Part shown: positions 22,640 through 28,326 of the stretch, piece by piece
Numbering within the stretch: the stretch's first letter is position 1
Layout of the letters: each line of letters begins with the position of its first letter
Origin: CAYTUI01 sp964441335
GTDB lineage: Bacteria > Patescibacteriota > Patescibacteriia > UBA1558 > 2-01-FULL-52-15
DNA length: 29,668 nucleotides
Assembly (NCBI GenBank): GCA_964441335.1
Contig: CAYTUI010000016.1
Span: 1 to 29,668, forward strand
Direction of reading: 5' to 3'
Program-made: the position numbers and the translations under genes
Notes under the pieces: model-generated
What the model saw: only the letters and a program-made list of their open reading frames with translations
What the model was told of the DNA's origin: nothing
Database searches by the model: none

Positions 22640-22688
22640 GGTTTTGGAAATTTGCGATTTGAGATATATTGGAACTTGAGATTTGTAT
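22640..22688 (+). repeat. Degenerate C-poor heptamer run upstream of rnhB
   Basis: 7-mer-like units such as ATTTGCG, ATTTGAG and ATTTGTA repeat with a loose 7-nt period. Opposite strand bias to the start-proximal arms. Confidence 0.4.
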
Positions 22689-22713
22689 TTTTGTTATGTG
22701 CTACAATTAAACG

Positions 22714-22818
22714 ATGAAACTTATTGGCATCGATGAAGCACCACTTCGCTCCTCGCTAAACTCGGAGCTTCGAGAGACCGGTGCTCTCGAGTGGTTTTTT
22801 GTGAGATATCGAGTGTAA
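22714..22818 (+). pseudogene. Truncated second start of rnhB joined to a hairpin element
   Basis: ATG AAA CTT ATT GGC ATC GAT GAA GCA encodes MKLIGIDEA, the N-terminal signature of RNase HII, in codons different from those of the intact gene at 22821. After codon 9 the frame runs into a 54-bp hairpin element (22741-22794) and stops at TAA 22816-22818, two bases before the rnhB ATG. TACAAT (22702-22707, with TG two bases earlier) lies 6 nt upstream, so this start would be leaderless. The peptide may now act only as a coupled leader. Confidence 0.65.
22741..22794. repeat. 54-bp cloverleaf-like hairpin element
   Basis: Outer arms CCACTTCG and CGAGTGG close a junction holding two hairpins: GCTCC/GGAGC and CGAGAG/CTCTCG. 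GC-rich in AT-rich surroundings; it interrupts an rnhB-like start. Confidence 0.65.
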
Positions 22819-22820
22819 CT

Positions 22821-23444
22821 ATGAATAAGATAATCATTGGTATTGATGAGGCTGGTCGAGGAGCATGGGCTGGTCCGATAGTAGCGGCGGCGGTTTGTTT
22901 TAAAAAACCTTTTAGTCATAAATATTTAAAAGATTCCAAACTCTTGTCTGCTAAACAACGGCAGGAGCTTTTTGATTTGCTAAGTCAGCACTGCGATATT
23001 GGCATCGGAGTTGTTAGCCATAAATATATTGATAAATATGGATTACAAAAGGCTAATGTCTTAGTAGTGGAACGCGCATTTAAAGAATTAACGTCTGCCT
23101 ACAAGCTACCAGCTACCAGCTACAAGCTAGTTATTGATTACATCGGTGCCTTTCAAAAAATTACCAAACTAAAACAAAATTACTCTCTCCACAAACACGG
23201 GGAATCAAAATTTAAAGAAATTGCAGCCGCCTCAATTATCGCCAAAGTTTATCGGGATAAATTAATGAAACAGTATGCTAAAAAATACCCTGATTATGGT
23301 TTTGATCAACATAAGGGTTATGGCACACTAGTTCATCAACAATTTTTGCGGGCCAACGGCATCTGTGCTATTCATCGATTATCATTTGCACCAATTAGGA
23401 GGGAAATTTTTAATAAATCCAAGCACCTTCGTCGTAGCGTATAA
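22821..23444 (+). CDS. rnhB: Ribonuclease HII
   Basis: Removes ribonucleotides and RNA from RNA-DNA hybrids. From ATG 22821 it has 207 residues with IGIDEAGRGAWAGPIVAAAV (catalytic D and E), LKDSKLLSAKQR, LVIDYIGAF (third acidic residue), SIIAKVYRD and the C-terminal DQHKGYGT-HQ...HRLSF motif. An insertion SAYKLPATSYKL just before LVID is encoded by five AGCTA-type heptamers (23095-23129), so repeat DNA has become coding sequence. No SD. A truncated copy of the start lies directly upstream. Confidence 0.92.
   Translation: MNKIIIGIDEAGRGAWAGPIVAAAVCFKKPFSHKYLKDSKLLSAKQRQELFDLLSQHCDIGIGVVSHKYIDKYGLQKANVLVVERAFKELTSAYKLPATSYKLVIDYIGAFQKITKLKQNYSLHKHGESKFKEIAAASIIAKVYRDKLMKQYAKKYPDYGFDQHKGYGTLVHQQFLRANGICAIHRLSFAPIRREIFNKSKHLRRSV
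23095..23129 (+). repeat. Five tandem AGCTA heptamers inside rnhB
   Basis: CTGCCTA CAAGCTA CCAGCTA CCAGCTA CAAGCTA, 35 bp in five units, open in the rnhB frame. Confidence 0.85.
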
Positions 23445-23514
23445 AACCATTGGATCGGGGCAAGAGGGTTATTTGTCCTATGGCAAAGTTATATATATTT
23501 TGGAAGGTGCTGGA

Positions 23515-23550
23515 TAAAAAAAGAGAGCCGCGACTGATGTCGAAGCTCTC
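23515..23550 (-). terminator. Terminator of the 23521-23731 RNA
   Basis: Minus-strand GAGAGC/GCTCTC stem with an inner CGAC/GTCG hairpin, followed by TTTTTTT. Confidence 0.85.
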
Positions 23551-23731
23551 AAAGGCGGAGCCCGCCGGCTAGCTGTGGCAGCCGAAAGAGATTCGTTTGG
23601 GAACTCATAGCTGCTGCTCGATGGCTAGCTGAACGGGCTCCAATAGGATGGCGACGGTGCACGGTCTTGTGTCCTGGACATGGAGTCATCCCGGCCTCAT
23701 GCACCGCCGTCAAAAAGGCAGAACAAAATGC
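23521..23731 (-). ncRNA. Candidate structured small RNA (~210 nt, GC-rich cassette F)
   Basis: A consensus promoter and a strong terminator bracket a GC-rich stretch with no SD-preceded frame. The only long frame (23549-23734) begins upstream of the predicted start site and at TTG. Paired segments on the minus strand are CGGCGGTGCA with TGCACCGTCG (10 bp with one G-U) and GGAGCCCG with CGGGCTCC (8 bp); CAGCTAGCC occurs twice inside the second. It matches no RNA I recognise. A decayed gene cassette is the alternative. Confidence 0.5.
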
Positions 23732-23737
23732 CAACTG

Positions 23738-23765
23738 ATTCTAGCAGAACATAGAAGGGTGTCAA
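23738..23765 (-). promoter_or_regulatory. Consensus promoter of cassette F
   Basis: Minus-strand TTGACA (23765-23760), 16-bp spacer, TAGAAT (23743-23738). Confidence 0.75.
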
Positions 23766-23777
23766 GTAACATAATTG

Positions 23778-23817
23778 GTTAAAAGGAAGACAGCCTCGTC
23801 TTGAAAACGGGGCTGTC
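23778..23817 (-). terminator. Terminator of cassette G
   Basis: Minus-strand GACAGCC and GGCTGTC extend to an 11-bp stem with CGT/ACG, then TTCCTTTTAACC. Confidence 0.75.
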
Positions 23818-23823
23818 GATGGG

Positions 23824-24051
23824 CTAGACGTTAGCCATGAAACGACGAAAGTCCGGAAAGAGCCTTTGCGCCAGCTTGTTGGACAGGATTATTCCTGGAA
23901 AGACAACGGCGTAAGTAAGGAACTTGATAGCGAGTGGTGTGTTGGCCGGTAACAGCACGAAAGCAATTATTGGCGACCAAAGTATGGCATAGACGATGAT
24001 CGCCTCTATCATGATTGCCAAGCAGTCAAGAGCAAAGCGGAAAGTCGTCAT
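23824..24051 (-). CDS. Small membrane protein (GC-rich orphan cassette G)
   Basis: 75 residues with two or three hydrophobic stretches (LDCLAIMIEAIIVYAILWSPIIAFVLLP, then AIKFLTYAVVFPGIIL) and a basic tail (NKLAQRLFPDFRRFM). Family unknown. ATG 24051 is chosen because GAGGAGG precedes it by 7 nt; an upstream in-frame start has no SD. It has its own promoter and terminator. GC-rich codons resemble those of the other cassettes. Confidence 0.65.
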   Translation of the reverse strand: MTTFRFALDCLAIMIEAIIVYAILWSPIIAFVLLPANTPLAIKFLTYAVVFPGIILSNKLAQRLFPDFRRFMANV

Positions 24052-24088
24052 CAGCAGGCCTCCTCGGGTGTTGGTTGTCAACCGCTTT

Positions 24089-24116
24089 AGTTTAATACCA
24101 GCGGTGAAGATGTCAA
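24089..24116 (-). promoter_or_regulatory. Consensus promoter of cassette G
   Basis: Minus-strand TTGACA (24116-24111), 16-bp spacer, TAAACT (24094-24089). Confidence 0.7.
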
Positions 24117-24157
24117 TAACTGGCCATTTAAGTGAAAATATCTTATACTATAGTCGT

Positions 24158-24718
24158 ATGCAAAAAATTATTTCCGGTGGCAACGAGTTGTTAGACGCCA
24201 AGCAGATACTAACTCAACAATTAGGCTTAGAACCAGGCAAAGTGGTTGGTGATTTTGGTTGCGGCGGAGCTGGATATTTTACTCTGGCGGCGGCCAAGAT
24301 TGTTGGTGATAAGGGGCAGGTTTATGCGGTGGATGTTTTGAAGACGGTCTTGTCAAGTGTTGACAGTAAGGCTAGAATGCATAATCTGTATAATATTAAG
24401 ACGGTCTGGAGTAACCTGGAGATCTACGGTGCGACTGATATGCCCGAAGCCTCGGTTGACTATGCTTTCCTGATAAATATCCTGTTTCAGTCCAAGAAAC
24501 ACGCCGAGATTACCAAAGAAGTTGTTCGTCTGATGAAAACAAGCTCTAAATTATTGGTAATTGATTGGGATAATACAGCTTCTGGTTTTGGCCCTGCCGC
24601 GGAGGATAAAGTTGATCCCGAGGGAATGAAAAAGATTGCCAGAGACAATGGTTTGGTTGAAGTAAAAAGTTTTAAAGCCGGGCAGTATCATTTTGGGATT
24701 ATTTTTAGTAAGGTGTAG
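24158..24718 (+). CDS. Class I SAM-dependent methyltransferase
   Basis: 186 residues with a Rossmann methyltransferase core: GKVVGDFGCGGAGYFTLAAA (motif I), GQVYAVDV (acidic end of strand 2, ribose contact), EASVDYAFLINILFQSKKHAEITKEVVRLMK (motif IV and helix) and KLLVIDWDNT. Substrate unknown. This general pattern occurs in many small-molecule and tRNA/ubiquinone-type methyltransferases. ATG 24158 is preferred over an upstream frame extension, because TATACT (24144-24149) lies 8 nt before it, implying a leaderless transcript. No SD. Confidence 0.8.
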   Translation: MQKIISGGNELLDAKQILTQQLGLEPGKVVGDFGCGGAGYFTLAAAKIVGDKGQVYAVDVLKTVLSSVDSKARMHNLYNIKTVWSNLEIYGATDMPEASVDYAFLINILFQSKKHAEITKEVVRLMKTSSKLLVIDWDNTASGFGPAAEDKVDPEGMKKIARDNGLVEVKSFKAGQYHFGIIFSKV

Positions 24719-24725
24719 AGAGCAA

Positions 24726-24825
24726 TGTGTAATGGGTAATGTGGGAAGCGTTTTTAACTCACCACCTTAACTCTCATTACATATTACTCATTACCCATTA
24801 CCTATTACCCATTACCAATCACAAA
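24726..24825 (+). repeat. Heptamer inverted-repeat element with ~70-nt G-free leader
   Basis: Left arm GTGTAAT GGGTAAT (about 24726-24741). Right arm CTCATTA CATATTA CTCATTA CCCATTA CCTATTA CCCATTA CCAATCA (about 24773-24821). From about 24757 to the ATG at 24830 there is almost no G. Confidence 0.8.
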
Positions 24826-24829
24826 CGAT

Positions 24830-25216
24830 ATGAATAAAATTTGGAATTATCTATTTGATTTTTATGCCGGGTCGCCAAACCTGCTGTTTTGGAAAATTGC
24901 GATGGTCTTGGCCGGCCTAGCTATTATCGGCAGTTTTGTCAGTTTAATGTTTCACAAATCGTCAGATAAATTTGTTAAGCATCTTAATTATAGACTGGCT
25001 ATTTGGGGTTTGACGACAGGACCGATTATTTTTTTGTTGGCCGCTTTCAGATTCATGAATATTTATCTGTTGAGCATGAGAGTGTTGATTATAGTCTGGT
25101 TGATTTTTTGCGCTTTTTGGCTGGCTCGTATTGCTAAATGGTGGATATTAGATGTTCCTAAAGCCCGTAGCCGCCGTAGAGTAAATCAGAGTTTTCATAA
25201 ATATCTGCCGAGATAG
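24830..25216 (+). CDS. Hypothetical membrane protein
   Basis: 128 residues with three hydrophobic segments (about 18-42, 58-76, 84-103), each flanked by basic residues, and a strongly basic tail (PKARSRRRVNQSFHKYLPR), which points to the tail lying in the cytoplasm. Family function unknown. It starts directly after a G-free heptamer leader with no SD. Backbone-like codon use. Confidence 0.75.
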   Translation: MNKIWNYLFDFYAGSPNLLFWKIAMVLAGLAIIGSFVSLMFHKSSDKFVKHLNYRLAIWGLTTGPIIFLLAAFRFMNIYLLSMRVLIIVWLIFCAFWLARIAKWWILDVPKARSRRRVNQSFHKYLPR

Positions 25217-25300
25217 AAGATGGGGAAATAGGAGATGGAAGATTGGGATTAGGAGATGGGGGTTAGAAGATAGAAGATTGGGAGTTAGTAGTTGGGGGCT
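25215..25300 (+). repeat. C-poor heptamer arm before the four-helix-bundle gene
   Basis: GGAGATG GAAGATT GGGATTA GGAGATG GGGGTTA GAAGATA GAAGATT GGGAGTT and similar units. Its complement type reappears at 25726-25750 inside the start of the YraN gene, so the two arms flank the 25339 gene. Confidence 0.7.
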
Positions 25301-25303
25301 GGG

Positions 25304-25335
25304 TAAAAATAGGGGTATATTATTCCTATTTTTTT
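25304..25335 (+). terminator. Hairpin with T-run just before the four-helix-bundle ATG
   Basis: AAAAATAGG pairs with CCTATTTTT around an 11-nt AT-rich loop, followed by a T-run ending 4 nt before ATG 25339. It may terminate upstream transcripts or attenuate the next gene. Confidence 0.55.
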
Positions 25336-25338
25336 ATT

Positions 25339-25701
25339 ATGAAATCGTTTAAAGATTTGAACACGTGGCAAGAGGGGCATATTTTAGTTTTATTGATATA
25401 TAAATTTACTAGATTGTTCCCGACTGATGAGCGATTCGGTCTTACTAGTCAAATGCGCAGAAGTGCAGTTTCGATAACTTCTAATATTTCCGAAGGCTTT
25501 GGTAGATTTTCAAAAAAGGAAAAAGTTCAATTCTATTGTTATGCTAACGCCTCAATTAATGAGCTGCATAATCAGTTGATGATAGCCAAGGACGTTGATT
25601 TTTTGGAACAAGCAAAATTTGCTGGGGTTGAACAGCAACTTATACGGGTACAAAAAATGTTATGGGGTTTAATTAAAATAATAACAAGCCGAGTATCATG
25701 A
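25339..25701 (+). CDS. Four-helix-bundle protein (S23 / 23S rRNA intervening-sequence family)
   Basis: 120 residues with the family wording FKDLNTWQEGHILVLLIYKFTRLFP, RFGLTSQMRRSAVSITSNISEGFGRFSKKE and FYCYANASINELHNQL. The family folds as a pentameric four-helix bundle. Its biochemical role is not settled; genes of this type are often found inside 23S rRNA intervening sequences or scattered in genomes. Here it is flanked by inverted heptamer arms, and its stop overlaps the YraN start as ATGA. Confidence 0.88.
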   Translation: MKSFKDLNTWQEGHILVLLIYKFTRLFPTDERFGLTSQMRRSAVSITSNISEGFGRFSKKEKVQFYCYANASINELHNQLMIAKDVDFLEQAKFAGVEQQLIRVQKMLWGLIKIITSRVS

Positions 25702-26087
25702 ACAAAGCTCAATCCCTATCGTCAAGCCCCCATCTCCCATCTTCTAACTCCAAAATCCGATTAGGCAAATATGGAGAAGCGGCCGTTGTACGTTATTATC
25801 GGAGTTTAGGCGGGGTGGTCGTTGACCGCAATTGGCATTGCCGCTGGGGAGAAATTGATTTGGTCATTTATTATTCAAATAAGCTATTGTTTGTGGAGGT
25901 AAAAACCAGAAGCTCGGATGCTTTTGGTAGATCAGGCGAAGTTATATCAGAGTTAAAAATTGAAAGAGTCTGTAGGTCAGTAGAGCAGTATTTGGATAAT
26001 AAAGGCTATAAGGGTGATTTTGAGGTAGTTTTCGCTATTGTAAATTTGGCTAATGAAAGAGCAAAAATTCAGTTTTTGTCTATTTAA
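25698..26087 (+). CDS. YraN/UPF0102-family predicted nuclease
   Basis: 129 residues. The conserved core begins at RLGKYGEAAVVRYYRSLGG and continues with NWHCRWGEIDLVIYYSNKLLFVEVKTRSSDAFG, the GEIDLI...FVEVKxR signature of a PD-(D/E)xK-like nuclease fold (G-E-I-D, E-V-K). Family substrate unknown. The first ~20 residues (QSLSSSPHLPSSNSK) are encoded by a G-poor heptamer arm, so repeat DNA extends the N-terminus. Translationally coupled to the preceding gene. Confidence 0.85.
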   Translation: MNKAQSLSSSPHLPSSNSKIRLGKYGEAAVVRYYRSLGGVVVDRNWHCRWGEIDLVIYYSNKLLFVEVKTRSSDAFGRSGEVISELKIERVCRSVEQYLDNKGYKGDFEVVFAIVNLANERAKIQFLSI

Positions 26088-26135
26088 TCACCAATTTTTC
26101 CACTTTTTTTAAACAAAATAGCCACTTTACAGGTG

Positions 26136-26163
26136 TTGACAAGCTTTTTCTATATGATAATGT
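26136..26163 (+). promoter_or_regulatory. Promoter of the large RNA
   Basis: TTGACA (26136-26141). The -10 is ambiguous among overlapping AT-rich hexamers (TATGAT 26153-26158, GATAAT 26156-26161, TAATGT 26158-26163, the last at 16-bp spacing). The start site lies around 26165-26170. Confidence 0.6.
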
Positions 26164-26687
26164 GCTGTTCAGTACGTTGGAAAAAGTAGTATGGCTAGGG
26201 AAACGGGGCACCTTTGCGGGGCACCGGGAAGTACAGACTGGATCAGCGGTCGCGTTACAAGTTGCGTCTAAAACACTTCGGTGTGAAGGACAAAACGGCG
26301 CACTAGCGGGTTACCAGCTGGCTCATTCCGACAAAGCGGGTAAACACACAAAGCCCGCGCTAACTACTCTTGGTAAGGAACCGGAGCAATTTCCGGAAAA
26401 GACTGCTCGGTCAAGCAACGATGCTAAAGCACCAGAGCTATAAGTCAGCGAACACCACCAAAAAGTGAATAAGGTAGGTATGACCACGGAGTTGGGTCAA
26501 GTTCGTCTGACAAAGACCGAGGAGACTGTGGCAAGACAAAGCCGCCCCTATCATCAAGGCGAGCTTGCTCGCCCAAGGGGAATTCGGCCCATCACGCCGA
26601 AACAGCAGTAAACCAAACCAAGCATCTCCGCCAACGAACGAGCAGGGGGCCAAAATCGCGCAAGCGACGGCGGCCCCCTCTTTTTTT
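26163..26687 (+). ncRNA. Large structured noncoding RNA, family unassigned
   Basis: A ~520-nt GC-rich unit with promoter and terminator in an otherwise AT-rich gap. Visible pairings: closing stem TGCTGT (26163-26168) with ACAGCA (26602-26607); ACAC-UUCG-GUGU near 26273-26284; GCGGG/CCCGC near 26336-26358; CUCUUGGU (26367-26374) with ACCAGAG (26431-26437), enclosing CCGGA/UCCGG (26381-26396); CCCCU/AGGGG (26545-26580), enclosing GGCGAG-CUUG-CUCGCC; UUCGGC/GCCGAA (26583-26601). It lacks the GAGGAAAGUC core of RNase P and the CCA end and TTCGAAT arm of tmRNA. Open frames over it have no SD and use odd residues. Confidence 0.7.
26645..26687 (+). terminator. Terminator of the large RNA
   Basis: GGGGGCC pairs with GGCCCCC. 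Inside is TCGC-GCAA-GCGA with a GNRA loop. Seven T's follow. Confidence 0.9.
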
Positions 26688-26745
26688 ATTTTCAATATAG
26701 CTAGTGGTTTAATAGTCGTGCCCAACTGTTGATGAAGTAATAAGA

Positions 26746-26862
26746 AATAACAAATATCAAGAAACAATAGATTCCAAATCCCAATATTTAAAGCATCAAT
26801 GTCAGTGGTTGTAATATTGGCTATTTGATATTTGAAATATATTGTAAATTGTAATTTGTTTT
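26746..26862. repeat. Degenerate inverted repeat upstream of nusA
   Basis: AAATATCAA...CCCAATATT on the left pairs with AATATTGG...TTTGATATTT on the right, followed by 7-mer-like units (TGTAAAT, TGTAATT). It looks like an older, decayed heptamer element. Confidence 0.5.
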
Positions 26863-26911
26863 TTTAATTAATGGCCACCCTCGACTCTAAATACTGAAGT
26901 TTTCAGATTCC

Positions 26912-26940
26912 TTGACAAAAGCTGCTCGACGGTCTAAACT
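26912..26940 (+). promoter_or_regulatory. nusA: nusA promoter
   Basis: TTGACA (26912-26917), 17-bp spacer, TAAACT (26935-26940). Start site near 26947. Confidence 0.75.
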
Positions 26941-26950
26941 ATTGACAATA

Positions 26951-26981
26951 GGCTAGTAGAACATACTAGACCTTTTTTATT
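26951..26981 (+). terminator. nusA: Attenuator-like terminator in the nusA leader
   Basis: GGCTAGTA pairs with TACTAG(A)CC around GAACA, followed by TTTTTTATTT. It begins only a few bases after the predicted start site and ends about 17 nt before the nusA ATG, so most transcripts would stop early unless read-through is allowed. NusA itself acts at hairpin terminators, which suggests feedback control. Confidence 0.65.
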
Positions 26982-26998
26982 TACCAAAATATAATTTC

Positions 26999-28282
26999 AT
27001 GTCAAATAATGAGATCTTCCAAGCGATAAAAAATATCTGCGAGGAAAAGAATTTGCCCATGGAAGCGGTGATCGCGACTGTGGAAGCGGCTTTAGCGGCT
27101 GCTTATAGAAAAGACTTTGCTGAAAATAACCAGAATATCAAGGCAATATTTGATGTTAAAACTGGCAGCTCTAGAATTTTTGATGTTAAGACAGTAGTGG
27201 AAGATATTGATTTGGAGGAGCAAGAAAAATTGTGGGAAGAGCAACGCGCTAAACGTGAGGCCGGTGAAGAAATCCCCGAAGAAGAAATCATCAAAAGGTT
27301 TAATCCCAAGACCGAAATCATGATTGCCGAAGCTAAGAGCAAAAAGAAAGGTTTAAAAGTCGGCGATGAAATTGTGACAGAATTAGAAGTACCGGCTGAC
27401 TACGGACGCATGGCCGCGCAAACCGCTAAACAGGTTATTATCCAAAGACTACGCGAGGCTGAACGACAAAATGTTTTTGAAAACTTCAAAGACAGGATTG
27501 GTCAGATTGTTAATGCTACCGTCCAACGGATTAATGGTAAAAATGTTGTTTTTGATATCGGGCAGGCTCAAGCTATTATGCCGCCGGAAGAACAAATTCG
27601 CAGTGAACATTATAGTTCCGGCGCCCGTTTTAAGGTTTATATTGTGGGCGTGGAATTAAAAGCCAAGGGGCCGGAGATTATTGTGTCTCGCGCGCATAAA
27701 GGTTTGGTTGGAGAACTGTTTGCTATGGAAGTGCCGGAGATTAGTGCCGGCACAGTTGTCATTAAAGAGGTGGCTAGAGAACCCGGTTCCAGAACCAAGA
27801 TTGCCGTGCATACTGATGATGATAATATTGATCCGGTGGGTTCCTGTGTTGGTCAGCGTGGTACCAGAGTGCAGACAGTTATTGCGGAGATGGGTGGCGA
27901 GAAAATTGATATTATTGAATGGAATGACGACAAAGAGTTTTTTATTGAAAGAGCTTTATCGCCGGCCAAAGTTGTGTCGGTGACGGTTGATGAAGAAAAT
28001 AAAAAAGCCACTGTTAAAGTATCTGATGACCAGCTGTCACTGGCTATTGGTAAGGCCGGCCAGAATGTTCGTCTGGCTTCAAAATTGACCGGTTATAAAA
28101 TTGATATCGCTTCTGTTGACGGTAAGATTCAAGGCGCTGACAAGAAAGAAGTGGAGGTTGCGGCTGACATTGAAGAAAAGCCTGAAGAAAAAATTGCAGC
28201 AGAGACCCTGGAGGTTAGCGCTGATCAACCAGCCACTGATAATGAAGTGGTTGAAAAGAAAAAAAAGAAATCCAAACCTTAA
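26999..28282 (+). CDS. nusA: Transcription termination/antitermination factor NusA
   Basis: Binds RNA polymerase and nascent RNA, modulating pausing, termination and antitermination. The 427 residues form an N-terminal RNAP-binding domain (EIFQAIKNICEEKNLPMEAVIATVEAALAAAYRKDF), a charged insertion (EEQRAKREAGEEIPEEEIIKRF), an S1 domain (GQIVNATVQRINGKNVVFDIGQAQAIMP), KH1 (VVIKEVAREPGSRTKIAVHTDD, VGSCVGQRGTRVQTVIAEMGGEKIDIIEW) and KH2 (VKVSDDQLSLAIGKAGQNVRLASKLTGYKIDI). It ends in an acidic-then-lysine tail. No SD; TATAAT at 26990-26995 is too close to the ATG to serve it. Confidence 0.96.
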   Translation: MSNNEIFQAIKNICEEKNLPMEAVIATVEAALAAAYRKDFAENNQNIKAIFDVKTGSSRIFDVKTVVEDIDLEEQEKLWEEQRAKREAGEEIPEEEIIKRFNPKTEIMIAEAKSKKKGLKVGDEIVTELEVPADYGRMAAQTAKQVIIQRLREAERQNVFENFKDRIGQIVNATVQRINGKNVVFDIGQAQAIMPPEEQIRSEHYSSGARFKVYIVGVELKAKGPEIIVSRAHKGLVGELFAMEVPEISAGTVVIKEVAREPGSRTKIAVHTDDDNIDPVGSCVGQRGTRVQTVIAEMGGEKIDIIEWNDDKEFFIERALSPAKVVSVTVDEENKKATVKVSDDQLSLAIGKAGQNVRLASKLTGYKIDIASVDGKIQGADKKEVEVAADIEEKPEEKIAAETLEVSADQPATDNEVVEKKKKKSKP

Positions 28283-28325
28283 CTAACAATTAACAATTTA
28301 CAATTAACAGTTAACAATTAACGAA
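28281..28325 (+). repeat. Heptamer leader before the membrane pyrophosphatase
   Basis: CTAACAA TTAACAA TTTACAA TTAACAG TTAACAA TTAACGA: six 7-mers, one internal G, reaching the ATG at 28327 and starting right at the nusA stop. Confidence 0.8.
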
Positions 28326-28326
28326 T

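Noticed and set aside
23416..23513. AGCACCTTC/GAAGGTGCT inverted repeat after rnhB
   Set aside because: Nine-bp arms with ~80-nt spacing can occur by chance; no further support.
23549..23734. 61-codon minus-strand frame in cassette F
   Set aside because: TTG start lies upstream of the predicted transcription start and has no SD.
26162..26443. 93-codon plus-strand frame over the large RNA
   Set aside because: No SD, starts at the predicted transcript end, and the bases are better explained by RNA stems.
26163..26687. Large RNA as RNase P RNA or tmRNA
   Set aside because: No GAGGAAAGUC/ACAGAA core of RNase P; no CCA end, T-arm or Ala-rich tag of tmRNA.
26438..26767. 109-codon minus-strand frame opposite the large RNA
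   Set aside because: Covers the terminator hairpin and RNA stems; no promoter or SD.
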